Shown here in pieces: positions 23,386 through 32,935 of a DNA stretch of 64,000 nt. The notes beneath the pieces were generated by a model, which was not told the DNA's origin, searched no databases, and saw nothing but the letters and a program-made list of their open reading frames with translations. Source of the DNA: Lycorma delicatula (Eukaryota; Arthropoda; Insecta; Hemiptera; Fulgoridae); contig NC_134460.1 in assembly GCF_047948215.1 (NCBI RefSeq), forward strand, positions 129,681,324 to 129,745,323, read 5' to 3'. The position numbers and the translations under genes were made by a program. Each line of letters starts with the position of its first letter. The stretch's first letter is position 1.

Positions 23386-23455
23386 ATGTTTGTTTACGTT
23401 GTTCTTGTATTTGTTTAATGATCGTTTACGTTGTTTATATGTTCGTTTATGTACG
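23386..23455 (+). repeat. Second block of the degenerate minisatellite
   Basis: TGTTTGTTTACGTTGTTC, TTTAATGATCGTTTACG and TATGTTCGTTTATG repeat the core of the array at 22.4-22.8 kb, about 600 bp away. Confidence 0.7.
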
Positions 23456-23492
23456 ATTTTTAAATTTATTTGATGAATACTGTTGTATTTAG

Positions 23493-23609
23493 TGCAGTAA
23501 TGAGTATGTCGTTTGCGATATTACGTTTCTTAAAAGAAGTGGCTGTGGTAAAGATGTTCAAGGTTGCCCGAATGTGATATGTAGGAGAGAACATTATGTA
23601 TGTGACCGG
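23493..23609 (+). other. Candidate cysteine-rich internal exon
   Basis: A reading frame opens immediately after an acceptor-like TGTTGTATTTAG and can close at a donor-like CGG/GTGTGTG, giving exactly 117 bp (39 codons, phase 0). The peptide has six cysteines, spaced C-x6-C-x9-C-x6-C-x4-C-x6-C, with short readable blocks CSNEYVVCD and CRREHYVCDR. A seventh Cys follows if the frame is read on to 23762. Spacing of this kind suits a small secreted disulphide-rich domain, but no family was recognised and no neighbouring exon was found. It may instead be a chance frame or an old gene fragment. Confidence 0.3.
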
Positions 23610-24039
23610 GTGTGTGTTAATGATAAGCTTGTTTCAACTGGTCTGATTGATAGATCCTTCCTAACCTTATCTATGATTCAAACGAATAAAATATATATAT
23701 TTTATTTATTAAACATACAATCATGCACAAGCATACCTCTTACTACAACCATCAGTTGCTGAGATATAGGTTAGGTCTGTTCCAAAGAAAATTCTCGTGG
23801 TCTAGCCTCACATGAGGTGCACGCACCAAGCCTTACACACAGTCCCCACAGAAATTTATTATTCATTCGATTGAATAGTATAATTAAATCCCAGTTCACA
23901 GTTCATAGTTCATTTAGTTCACAATTCAAACCCAATTCACAGTTTACAGTTAATTTAGTTCGCAGTTCATTTAGATGTTTCAATAATATACCTGTTCTTC
24001 AATCTTTCCAGGTCAGTCTCAGGGAGGGCTCGGTTAGGT

Positions 24040-24290
24040 TAGGTTTGGTTGTGGGAGGAGAAGAGGTTGTAATGGGAGTGGTGGCTACCTCACCTCACGA
24101 TCACCCCTTGCGGGGCGGGGGTGAGGTTGGAATTGGGAGTGGAGTGATTGGTTGGTGAGGGCTGGAGAGGGTGTGAGGGGGTTGGGTGTTTGTGTGTGTG
24201 TGAAAGAGAGAGAGAGAGTTATACGTAATGAGCTGGACCTTGTCCTTAAATGCTCCATTCTATACTACTTATATCTATATAAGTACGTAT
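24040..24290 (+). repeat. Dispersed repeat with G-rich arm (copy in plus orientation)
   Basis: The G-rich run (GGAGGAGAAGAGG, GCGGGGCGGGGGTGAGG, GGTGTGAGGGGGTTGGG) leads into GTGTGTGTGTG, GAAAGAGAGAGAGAG, GGACCTTGTCCTTAAATGCT and CTATACTACTTATATC. The same blocks lie in inverted orientation at 19.6-19.8 kb. Confidence 0.6.
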
Positions 24291-24937
24291 CTACGCAAAT
24301 CCTTAAGGTACTTTTTTAATTCTGAAATTGTGCTTTAGGTTACAAAAGGTCATGAAAAATCAAGATCAGCACAAACGCCGATGTGTAAGATTTGATACCA
24401 TATTAGCATATTTTCCCTTATATAGTATACTGTACTATGTATAATATAGAGTACACCTATATATCCTATATACATTAGTTTACAAAGAATCAATAAAATC
24501 AATGAAATTGTTTTTCTCAATACAAAATAGACCAAAATAAGCGGAAAGCCATTAAATTCAGTTAATGAATTCAATCTCCATATATTTTATAATTTCTATT
24601 AAACAAAGTATTAAATATTCTAACAAAACTATTTTTTCCTTTGTCGAGGTATTTTTAATTAATAATTTCCGAATTTTCAGCATCCTTCTTTAATGTATAC
24701 AACCAGCATGTATACAATTTCATTTAGTACCCTATAAAGTATCGTATTAAGTTTTAAGGATTTGAATTATATTTATGGACTGTAACCACTTATCATATAT
24801 ACATTATTAATTAGTAATTTGTGGCGTTGTTCAGATCAAGATTTTCCTACGGTTTCTTTTGATCCTTTCAAAAAAATGCTACAGAAATTCAATTTTTTTT
24901 TATTTATAGAATCGGAGACTTAATTATTCTTAATATA
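24291..24937. other. AT-rich non-coding stretch
   Basis: No gene or repeat recognised. Confidence 0.5.
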
Positions 24938-25132
24938 ACCTGTGTAGCTGGCCTCCGTGGTGCGAGTGGTAGCGTCTCGGCCTTTCACCCGGAGGTCCAG
25001 TGTTCGAATCTCGGTCAGGCATTTTCACACACGTTACAAATCATTCATCTCATCCTCTGATGATCTATATTAACCTCCGGTGGACCCGGAGGTTAAACAA
25101 AAAAAACAAACAAACAAAAAATGACCTGTGTA
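24938..25132 (+). repeat. SINE1 copy flanked by 9-bp TSD
   Basis: A near-complete SINE1 at 24947-25123 bounded by identical ACCTGTGTA at 24938-24946 and 25124-25132. The head reads GCCTCCGTGGTGCGAGTGG then TAGCGTCTCGGCCTTTCACC, with box B GTGTTCGAATC. The CTTTCAC anticodon-loop-like segment and following GGAGG resemble tRNA-Glu(UUC). The body has ATTTTCACACACGTTACAAA and TGGACCCGGAGGTTAAAC, with a (CAAA)n-type tail. One of the best preserved copies here, so probably among the youngest. Confidence 0.92.
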
Positions 25133-25499
25133 ATCTATTATATACTGATGCCATTAAAAAATATATTTACAGTATTTGTTTATAAAAATAAACAATTTTA
25201 TTACGGTAAAAATTTTAATTAGGCTTTTACATTATCTGGTGTATTTGTGTGCGTGCGCGCGTGCACGAGAGCTAAAAAACGCTACTCCTTAGACAACCCT
25301 TAGGAGCAAAAGTGAAAAATGATTTTAAAATAAACCACCTACCAGTGAATTATGAACTAAATATACGTAGACCTAAATTATAACAGAAAAGGCCTTTCGC
25401 ATTAATGCATTTGGCAGCTACTTCTCTATTTTAAACGGGTGAATTGATGATGAATATGAATGAACGAACTGAATGAATGAACGAATGAATAAAGTAAAG
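25133..25499. other. AT-rich stretch with GAAT-type simple repeat
   Basis: A short GCGTGCGCGCGTGC run lies near 25250. An imperfect GAATGAAC/GAAT repeat lies at about 25452-25496. No gene. Confidence 0.5.
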
Positions 25500-26010
25500 A
25501 ACAGATGAATTGAGGTGTATGGGAAAGTTATGTTCACACACCTTATTTCGTACGCTGCCGTCAACGACCCGACACGAATCCCTTTTTCTTTAACTTATGT
25601 TACCCTTTTTTTTCAGCAAAGCGAAAAACGATACGACTTAAATAGGGAAAAAAAGAGAGAGAGGCAGCGAGAGTGAAAAAAGCAAAAGGAGAGGGGCTTG
25701 ATATATATATATAAATTTGATGTGTGAATTAATTTGTGTTATTTTGAGCCGTGCTGGCTAATGCAAGGGAGTGAAATAAATCATTCTTTGACACCCCCAG
25801 ACAAAACCAGCGCCTTCATCCATCTTACCGATATTGCTTTGTCACATCTGTCCTATGCCGCCGCTTCTCACCGTTCACCATCGCTTCTTGCTTCCTGGTC
25901 CGTCACAGCTTAATAACTTTGCATTTTAATATCCAACGTTACCACCCCCGTGAATCCGATCTAGCTACGTCTTCTATAAAACCAACCGCATAAAACACAT
26001 TGACTAACCG
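25500..26010. promoter_or_regulatory. GC-richer non-repetitive island, candidate regulatory region
   Basis: Contains CGTACGCTGCCGTCAACGAC, a GAGAGAGAGGCAGCGAGAG patch near 25653 and a C/T-rich part with CCTATGCCGCCGCTTCTCAC near 25852. Homeodomain-like TTAATAACTTTGCATTTTAA lies near 25920. No matching copy occurs in the window and no long frame crosses it. A regulatory role is inferred from composition only. Confidence 0.28.
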
Positions 26011-26622
26011 TACGTGCAGAAAAGAATAGCTTCCGTATTGATGCCGCAAACATTTTATATATAAGGATAAAACATCATCCCTTGCATGCAAATTAAAAAA
26101 AAAGCTTTAAAAAAACAAGTATAAAATGATATGATACGTAAAGACCAATTTTTTTAACTCATTTTCGTGTACAAGGAAATTCAAAATATGAAAAAAATAT
26201 TTTAACGAATATATTTTTTATAATATTAACTGTAACACGTTCTATTAAAACGAATGAAATTATATATCGATAACGGCTTAATGACATAAAGAGACTCTAC
26301 CAAACCAAGAGTCATTGGAAGGCAAGAAATAAATAGGTTATTTTTTTATCTTGTTTTTGAAGTAATATTCATACGAAAATCATTAGGTTCAATATTTTTA
26401 TGTTATAATATCGAAAATATTAAATAAATATTCAAAATATCTGAAACAACATAATTTTTCGTTAAAAAATATTCCATTAAAGTTATATTGTAAAAATTTG
26501 TTATACAACTAGAGAAATATCTTTTATAACATCAAAAGCAGCAATGTTTGAAATCGATCCACTTGCAGAGCAACGAGTTTATGCATTTCAGTAAAAATAA
26601 GTAGATAAATTATAAATATATA
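26011..26622. other. AT-rich non-coding stretch
   Basis: Nothing recognised. Confidence 0.5.
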
Positions 26623-26624
26623 AT

Positions 26625-26655
<31 letters not shown>
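26623..26655 (+). repeat. (AC)n then (AT)n microsatellite
   Basis: A compound dinucleotide run that directly abuts the 5' break of a mariner-2 fragment. Confidence 0.9.
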
Positions 26656-26980
26656 CCGAAATAATAACTCTGTTGATGATGTACGAGTATGGTGATAAGA
26701 GTTCTGCCTTTATGTGCTTTATTTAATAACAGGTTTCCAAACAGGGAACTGATAAGTAAATCGACTGCGCTTAAGACAGTACAACTATTTGAAGGAACCG
26801 GTACTGTAAAGAATCGTCCTCGCACAGGTAGACTAAGAACTGTTACAACTGATGCTATGTCATTAGATGCATTGCAGATTTTTATTGAAGACCCTCGTTT
26901 ATTGAATCGGAAAGCTACTGACCAACATAAATCAGTTATTTTTCAGTTCAAAAAATTGTTAAAACAAATAAATTTCACCC
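26656..26980 (+). pseudogene. mariner-2 transposase, N-terminal fragment
   Basis: The reading corresponds to the first third of the mariner-2 transposase seen more fully at 27.94 kb. It begins at the position equal to TERITLLMMY in that copy and continues through LFNNRFPNRELISKSTALKT, VQLFEGTGTVKNRPRTGRLR and TVTTDAMSLDALQIFIEDPR. These blocks are the helix-turn-helix DNA-binding part. The fragment stops at AATTTCACCC, where a TA microsatellite takes over. The start codon, catalytic domain and both terminal repeats are missing, so it is a dead piece bounded on each side by microsatellites. Confidence 0.85.
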
Positions 26981-27034
26981 ATATATATATATATATAAAT
27001 ATTATAATATAATATTATATATATTATATTTTGG

Positions 27035-27077
<43 letters not shown>

Positions 27078-27190
27078 TTATAATATAATATTATATATAT
27101 TATATTTTGGTGTTATATATATATATATATATATACGCACACACACACACAATACAGACATATTGTCATTAATATTGTGTGTGTGTGTGT
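26981..27190 (+). repeat. TA microsatellite with duplicated 41-bp unit
   Basis: A 41-bp AT-only block ending TATATTATATTTTGGT occurs identically at 26995-27035 and 27071-27111, separated by (TA)n. (AC)n at 27137-27150 and (GT)n at 27175-27192 follow. Open frames of repeated Tyr-Ile codons here are artefacts. Confidence 0.85.
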
Positions 27191-28493
27191 GTATAGGAAA
27201 ATGTTTAAGTATGAAAACAGCTTTATACTGCATACCGGAGAGATAACTGGATGCAGAAAGAAATGGGATACTACATAGTTAAAAAAAAACTGCATTATAG
27301 TCGGATTTTAATTTTTGTCCCCTATCTAGGATCCGCCATATTGAATTTAACTTATTTTTTTAAATAAGAAGATGGACATATGACACATGATTTCGATTTA
27401 AAATTTTCAAGAAAAACAATGGTGAAACCCATTTTTCTGTTAATGCCTTCGTTATCGACTTATAAACATTCAAAGTTACAATCACGAAAAAACCGTTTAA
27501 CAATAAAACGAGATAAATCGCGCTGAAGGAACAATTTTATTGCATTTTACATTCATAATGCAAACAATAACGAACTTTAAACAGTGCTATAATATTGATA
27601 ATAATAAACAATAACTAATAATTAACAACAAAACAAATTAAAAGGTTATAAGTGATATTATTTTCTACATAAAAATTAACTTCAAGTGGTAATATCAGCT
27701 GATATTTATTACTTATAAGCTGTTCATTTAATACAATGCAGTTTGTATTACTTTGAAATAATGCAACTTATTAACTTCTCATTTCACCTTTACTACTTGT
27801 AATGGTAATATTTGATACTGCTAGTAAAAATTAAGTTGTAGGCCTAGTTATTCAAATTTGTTTTTTACTGAAAATTTTATTATTAATTTCCTCGATCATT
27901 TATTTAGTTTTATTAAATACTAAATCTTTAAATAACAATGCCTTCTTTAAGCGAAACCGAAAGAATAACTCTGTTGATGTTGATGATGTACGGGTATAAT
28001 GACAGAGTTTGGCCTTTACAAGAGGTATGTGATTTGTTTAATAATAGATTACCAAACAGAGAAATGATAAGTAAATTGACTGCGATCAAGACAGTACAGC
28101 GATTTGAAGAAACCGGAACTGTAAAGAATCGTTTTCGCACAGGTAGACCAAGAACTGTAACAACTGATGCAAAGTCATTAGATGTATTCCAGATCTTTAT
28201 TGAAAACCCTCGTTCATCGATTCCGAAAGCTGTTGTCTACCATGACATCAGTTATTTTTCAGTTCAAAAAATTATTTAAAAAAATAAATTTCACCCTTAT
28301 AAGCTACACCTGATGCTAGAACTTTCGGATGATAATTTTTATCGCGGAGTTGATAATTGTGATATTAAAATGCAAAAATTAAACGTAGACGAAAATTTAT
28401 CTAATTCAATAATATTTACTGATGAAACGACTTTTATATTAAATGACCACGTAAATAAGCAAAACTGTTGATATTGGAGTGATAATAATCCCA

Positions 28494-28964
28494 GATGTAT
28501 GTTGGAAAAAGGTTGTGAGGGGGGGAGAATCGTGTGAACATGTATGGGGACAAAGGAGGTAGCCTCAATGCTGAGGACGTTTTTAGTCCATCCACATGCA
28601 AGAGTGGTTGGATTGGGGCGCCCCGATGAAGCATTGACGACCCTCAAGGTATGTGATGTTGGCGCGCGATTCCGGGAGGGTATGCATGGGGTGCATACTC
28701 GCACTCTGATTAAGGTATAGTAACGGGAAGGGTAGCCTTTCTGGGGAGAGGCGTCGTGGCAATTAGAAGTGGTGATCATGATTTCTCAATGAACCACAGG
28801 AGGGACCTCTACGTGTAGGACAGCGATCAGCTGCATGCACAGGGTGGGTTAATCTGCAGCCACGTTACTCAGGGCCGACCGAGGCAGCGTCTTCTAGGCG
28901 ATTACCGGTTGCCCCTAAGTGGTTAAGAAGATGTATGTTTGAAAAAAAATGATGTATGTTGGAA
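28494..28964 (+). mobile_element. Non-LTR retrotransposon 3' end inserted in mariner-2 B, 14-bp TSD
   Basis: A GC-rich insert at 28508-28950 is flanked by identical GATGTATGTTGGAA (28494-28507 and 28951-28964). It ends in an A-rich TTTGAAAAAAAAT. It contains CGCCCCGATGAAGCATTG, GGGTATGCATGGGGTGCATA and GACCGAGGCAGCGTC. Blocks are shared, with divergence, with the 3' untranslated fragments at 37.2 kb and 10.8-11.1 kb. No reverse transcriptase coding is left. Just before the tail a near-copy of the TSD (GATGTATGTTTGAA, 28930-28943) appears, which is unusual. Confidence 0.82.
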
Positions 28965-29440
28965 GGTCATACATAGCACCCTCAGAAAGTTAACGTTTGG
29001 GCGGAAATCGTTGGTCTTTGTGTTGTAGGGCTTTTTATTTTAAATGACAATGTTACAGGAAATGCTTACTGCAACTTGTTAGCCGACAAGATTTTATCAA
29101 ATATCAGGAAAAAGGTTGGACAAGAATTAAATAATAATGTAGGTTTAAGTAAGATGGGACATCACCTCATTATAATCTAAGGGCACGGCAAATTTTAAAT
29201 GAATAATTTACAAATCGCTAGATAGGTCGTAGAGGTGCCATTGAATGGCCTGTCAGATCGCCAGACCTGTCTCCTCTGGATTACTTTTTTTGGGGGTACC
29301 TGAAACATAATACGTATTTAAAAAAAAAAATCTGTAAACACTCACGAATTAAAAAAAATAATTGAAGAACCTACTCCTGTACCTCCAGATATGATGCAAC
29401 AAGTTATAAACAGATGTTACTTGAAATTAGCAGACTGCTA

Positions 29441-29721
29441 AGCTGTAGAGGGGCCCTCCCTCACGGGAGGGCACCGGTTAGAGGCAAAGGCAATGAAAAG
29501 ACGTAGACCCGGCTAGAGCTCACCCTCACGGATGGGTACCGGTTAGTGGCGAATCAACATAAAAAGGACCGAGTCCCAGCCAGCAGGGGATCCTCTGCAG
29601 GGCACGATATAGCCGGATCTCATGGAATCCCCCGAGGATTACGCACCTACTGTGGCTGCCAATGTTTTGGAAAAGGATCAACTCAGTGGTAAGGGGAATT
29701 AAAAAAAAAGCTGGAGAGGGG
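29441..29721 (+). mobile_element. Second retrotransposon-like insert in mariner-2 B, 13-bp imperfect TSD
   Basis: The insert 29454-29708 is flanked by AGCTGTAGAGGGG (29441-29453) and AGCTGGAGAGGGG (29709-29721), one mismatch, and ends in an A-run. It contains an internal near-duplication of CCCTCACGG/GAGGGCACCGGTTAGAGGC (about 29458 and 29522). The coding class is unknown. The A-tail and TSD point to target-primed reverse transcription. Confidence 0.8.
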
Positions 29722-30330
29722 AAGTATTTTGAACATTTATTGTAGAATGATATACTTTAAAATTTATTTCATTAGTAATTTACAAATCGAAAACATTTAT
29801 TTAAAATTTTAAAATAAATATTTCAATATTTAAAATAAGTAATATCAGTTGATATGGCTGTTTAATTTTTGTTGTATTGTTAATTATTGTTTAACAACAA
29901 TGGACAACACAAAATATTTGTTTGTTGTTGTTTATTATTATCTATATTATAGCACTGCTTAAAGTTCGTTGTTGTATTCATTATGAATGTAAATTAAATA
30001 ACGTTGTTCATGCAGCGCGTTTTACCTCGTTTTATTGTTAACACGAGTTTTCCGTCATTGCAACTTTGAATGCTTATAACTCGATAACAAAGGAATTAAT
30101 AGAAAAACGGGTTTCACCCTTGTTTTTCTTGTAAAATTTTAAATCCGAAATCATGTGTCATACATCCACCTTTCTATTTAAAAAATTAGCTTTAATTTAG
30201 TATGACAGATCCAAGATGGCCAACAATAGTTAAAAATTAAACTTACGTAGATACCCATTTCTTTCTGCCTCAAACTACGTCTCAGATATGCAGTATAAAA
30301 CTGTTTTTATGCATAAATATCACCCGATAT

Positions 30331-31799
30331 ATATATATATATATGTGTACTGGTATATATATCATTGACAAATCTTTTTTTAATTACGATAGAAAACAAT
30401 ATCTCTGATTACCTCTATTGGTACGTGAAACGAATTTTTAATTAAATACTATTATTTAAATATCCTCCTTAATCTTATATTAAATATTACACGTAGAAAA
30501 TCATTGTAACATCTCTACAAAATCTATTTTTTTCTATTCCTTATATAAAATATAGCTTAATATATTTGTTTAAATACAATAGAGAATTACGAAATTTAAA
30601 AATAAACGAATATCCGACAAAAATTGTAGTTAATAAAAACGAATTAGTCACGAAAAGTAATAATCTCGTATGTGAAACATTTATGAGACTTTTATTAAAA
30701 TAATTAGAAAATGTAAGTGTATAAACCAGAAAACAGCATTATGATTGTGGTTAATAAATTAGATAAAGGAAATACCAGAGGATACAATTACTAAAGAAAG
30801 AGAGATTATATAAGATAAACAATTGTGGTCTGAAAGATTAAGGTGCCAGTTTAGAAAATCGGTTTCAAGGTTACTGATAGAAAAGACAAATCTACAACTG
30901 AATTCGATTCTAAATAAATTATATTTTCAGTTACTTAGTTTATCCATACTAAACTTCTAAATTAAAAAAGAAAAAAAGAAGGCCAGACACTTGTAACAAA
31001 AAAATATCAAAATATTTTCTAGAAAAAACAGTGAAAAAATTATGGCTTTTTCCCCTAAACAAAAATTAGTCTTTTTTTTGTTTAGGATTAGTCTTTTATA
31101 TATATAAAACACATATTTAGTGATAAAACCTAACATTAAAGAAAAATGAATCGATTACTCTTTTAAAATCTAACAACAAAATTTTACGTAAAAAGTTCTG
31201 CGAATTGTAAAACTAAATTTTATACAATATTGATTTAATAGAAAATATCTGGAGACGATGTTACTGTTGCAAAAATACAATTTTTCAGCGATTATAGATT
31301 GCCAATTAAAACTTAAAAAATTATTTCAAATAAAACTTTTTTAAATTGTTTTCATATTAAGATCTCACGTTATTCCATAAAAGAAAGATCTCTAAATATA
31401 CCATCTTCCATTGAGGAAAAGTAGAACTTCGCTAAAACTTTCAAAGCTTAATTGACAATACGTTGAATAAATAAAGAAAAAAACACGTTTAAAATAAATA
31501 GGCAGTAACGTAAGTAAATATACAAATTTAAAATAATCAAAGCAAGGGCGTAAAGGGTATCCTACCTAAGTGTAAAATACTCAATCACTAAAGTTTTTAA
31601 AAAGTTGGTTTGCAGGTCATTTAATAGTATAATTTTTGTATAACATCCTCAATTCTGTGTAAGAGTAAATATTTTTGTATCATCAACATGCAATTTGCAT
31701 AATCAAGGAATATATGAAAAAAGATTGGGTGTCTTGTAGCCTGGGGTATATTGAATAACACCGAACAGCATGCGAAATTTATTCTGTTAAATTTATTCC
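30331..31799. other. AT-rich non-coding stretch
   Basis: Opens with a TA microsatellite at the mariner-2 B right end. About 1.4 kb follows with no gene or known repeat. Confidence 0.5.
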
Positions 31800-31963
31800 G
31801 TTGTTGCGTTCCAAGCGCGATTGGTAGCTTCTCGGCTTTTCATACGGAGGTCCCGCGTTCGAATCCCAGTCAGGCATGGCATTTTCACACACGCTACAAA
31901 TCATTCATCTCAAACTTCGAAGCAATACCTAACGGTAGACCCGGAGGTTAAACGAAAAAAAAA
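31800..31963 (+). repeat. SINE1 copy
   Basis: Head TTGGTAGCTTCTCGGCTTTT, box B CGCGTTCGAATCCCAG, body CAGGCATGGCATTTTCACAC, CGCTACAAATCATTCATC, GAAGCAATACCTAACGG and CCGGAGGTTAAAC, then A-run. The 5' end is diverged. A convincing target-site duplication was not found. Confidence 0.88.
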
Positions 31964-32935
31964 TCGTAATGTAAAAATTTAGCTTCTTCACAGCGACAAC
32001 TTGATAGTGGTTATAACTAACATTTAACCTAATGAAAAACTGAGTTACATGTTTAGAGGGAAAATAGTGGCAAAAATTCGGATTTTATTATTTTTTTCTC
32101 GGTGAGAAAAATGTGAAATAAATTTAAATTACATTTTAGTGCCTGTATAACACTAAAGGATAGTTAGTGTATATGTTTTTTTAGATAGGCTCATAGAGGT
32201 TAATTTTTTAGCAATTTTTTAGCAAGATTTCGCCTAAAAAAATGCAGAGAACTTACCTAGACTTTACCACAGGCGAAAGACCGCACAACCAATACGTGAA
32301 TGATTCCTTACCTTTACGTATAAAAATGTGTAACTGTTATTTATGTTTAACAAAAAACCATCAGGTATAAAATAATCTGCACATATATTTACATGTTAAT
32401 TTGAATGCAAGTGCAATAATAAAATAACGAGTAACATTGTGCTCATAGAGATATAACAAAATTATTATTAGAAATAAGATTACATCAAATTAATTTTATT
32501 ACATAAAACAAACATAACCTTAAAAGCAAACCTTTAAATTATGTTACACAAAGATTATCCACAATTATTGCGTCAAAAATCTATTTAAATTTTAATTTAA
32601 AATAATTCTTTAGTTAGTTAACAATTTTATTCCTCAATACCAAATAGAGGCAATTTTTATTACATTCAATTTAATTTAACTTAATTGCTTTAAAGAATTA
32701 CAAATTTTATTAAAATAAAGGTTAGCATTTTAAAAATGTGATAATACATAAATAGGTTGTAAATGTTTTGTGAATGTTATTGCTTTATTTACAATGATTC
32801 TCCTGAACAATGAAACTGAGTAAATTGTACTCTGTAATAACTTGAAAGGCAGGCATCCAGTGATACCACCTAAGACAATAAATAAAAATTTAAACAAAGT
32901 ACAATACAATAACAAGTAAAATGAATAAAGAAATA
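31964..32935. other. AT-rich non-coding stretch
   Basis: No gene or repeat recognised. Confidence 0.5.

Larger units (their letters stand above)
27938..29745 (+). pseudogene. mariner-2 transposase, interrupted and frameshifted
   Basis: Opens with MPSLSETERITLLMLMMYGY and LFNNRLPNREMISK (helix-turn-helix part), then FEETGTVKNRFRTGRPRTVT. After a frame break near 28279 the catalytic core follows: IIFTDETTFILNDHVNKQNC, with the first catalytic Asp at 28421-28423. After a retrotransposon insert at 28508-28950 come VNVWAEIVGLCVVG, DNVTGNAYCNLLAD and RSPDLSPLDYFFWGYLKH (third Asp in PDLSP, 29264-29266). The second catalytic block, QQDGAPPHY in the family, is degenerate here (LSKMGHHLII). A second insert (29454-29708) splits the last codons, after which GKYFEHLL and a stop at 29743-29745 complete the protein. 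Without inserts the length is about 350 codons, normal for the family. Inactive. Confidence 0.88.
27191..30330 (+). mobile_element. Long-TIR mariner element (mariner-2), copy B with two retrotransposon insertions
   Basis: Terminal inverted repeats are long. The left end (27191 to about 27665) and right end (about 29855 to 30330) pair through blocks such as TTTATACTGCAT, GCAGAAAGAAATGGG, GACACATGATTTCG, CAAAGTT and AATAATAAACAA, about 475 bp per side with clear divergence. The outer tip resembles TATATCGGGTGATATTT, seen better at the right end. The transposase lies between them. Two GC-rich non-LTR fragments with their own TSDs interrupt it. Removing them leaves about 2.4 kb, the same reduced size as the copy at 41.7-44.7 kb. 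Confidence 0.85.

Noticed and set aside
23817..24158. 113-codon plus-strand frame rich in Gly and Val at its end
   Set aside because: The C-terminal half is the G-rich dispersed repeat also present at 19.6 kb; no domain recognised.
24947..25020. tRNA gene (tRNA-Glu-like with box A, CTTTCAC loop and box B)
   Set aside because: The same sequence recurs with a fixed non-tRNA body and A-tail, the acceptor stem does not pair properly, and it is flanked by a TSD, so it is a SINE head.
28339..28779. 146-codon minus-strand frame
   Set aside because: It lies antisense to the mariner-2 transposase and the inserted LINE 3' end, and crosses the insertion junction. Both underlying elements are read on the plus strand.
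27191..30330. LTR retrotransposon or DNA virus with long terminal repeats
   Set aside because: The terminal repeats are inverted, not direct, and the coding is a mariner-type transposase with TDE and SPDLSP motifs.
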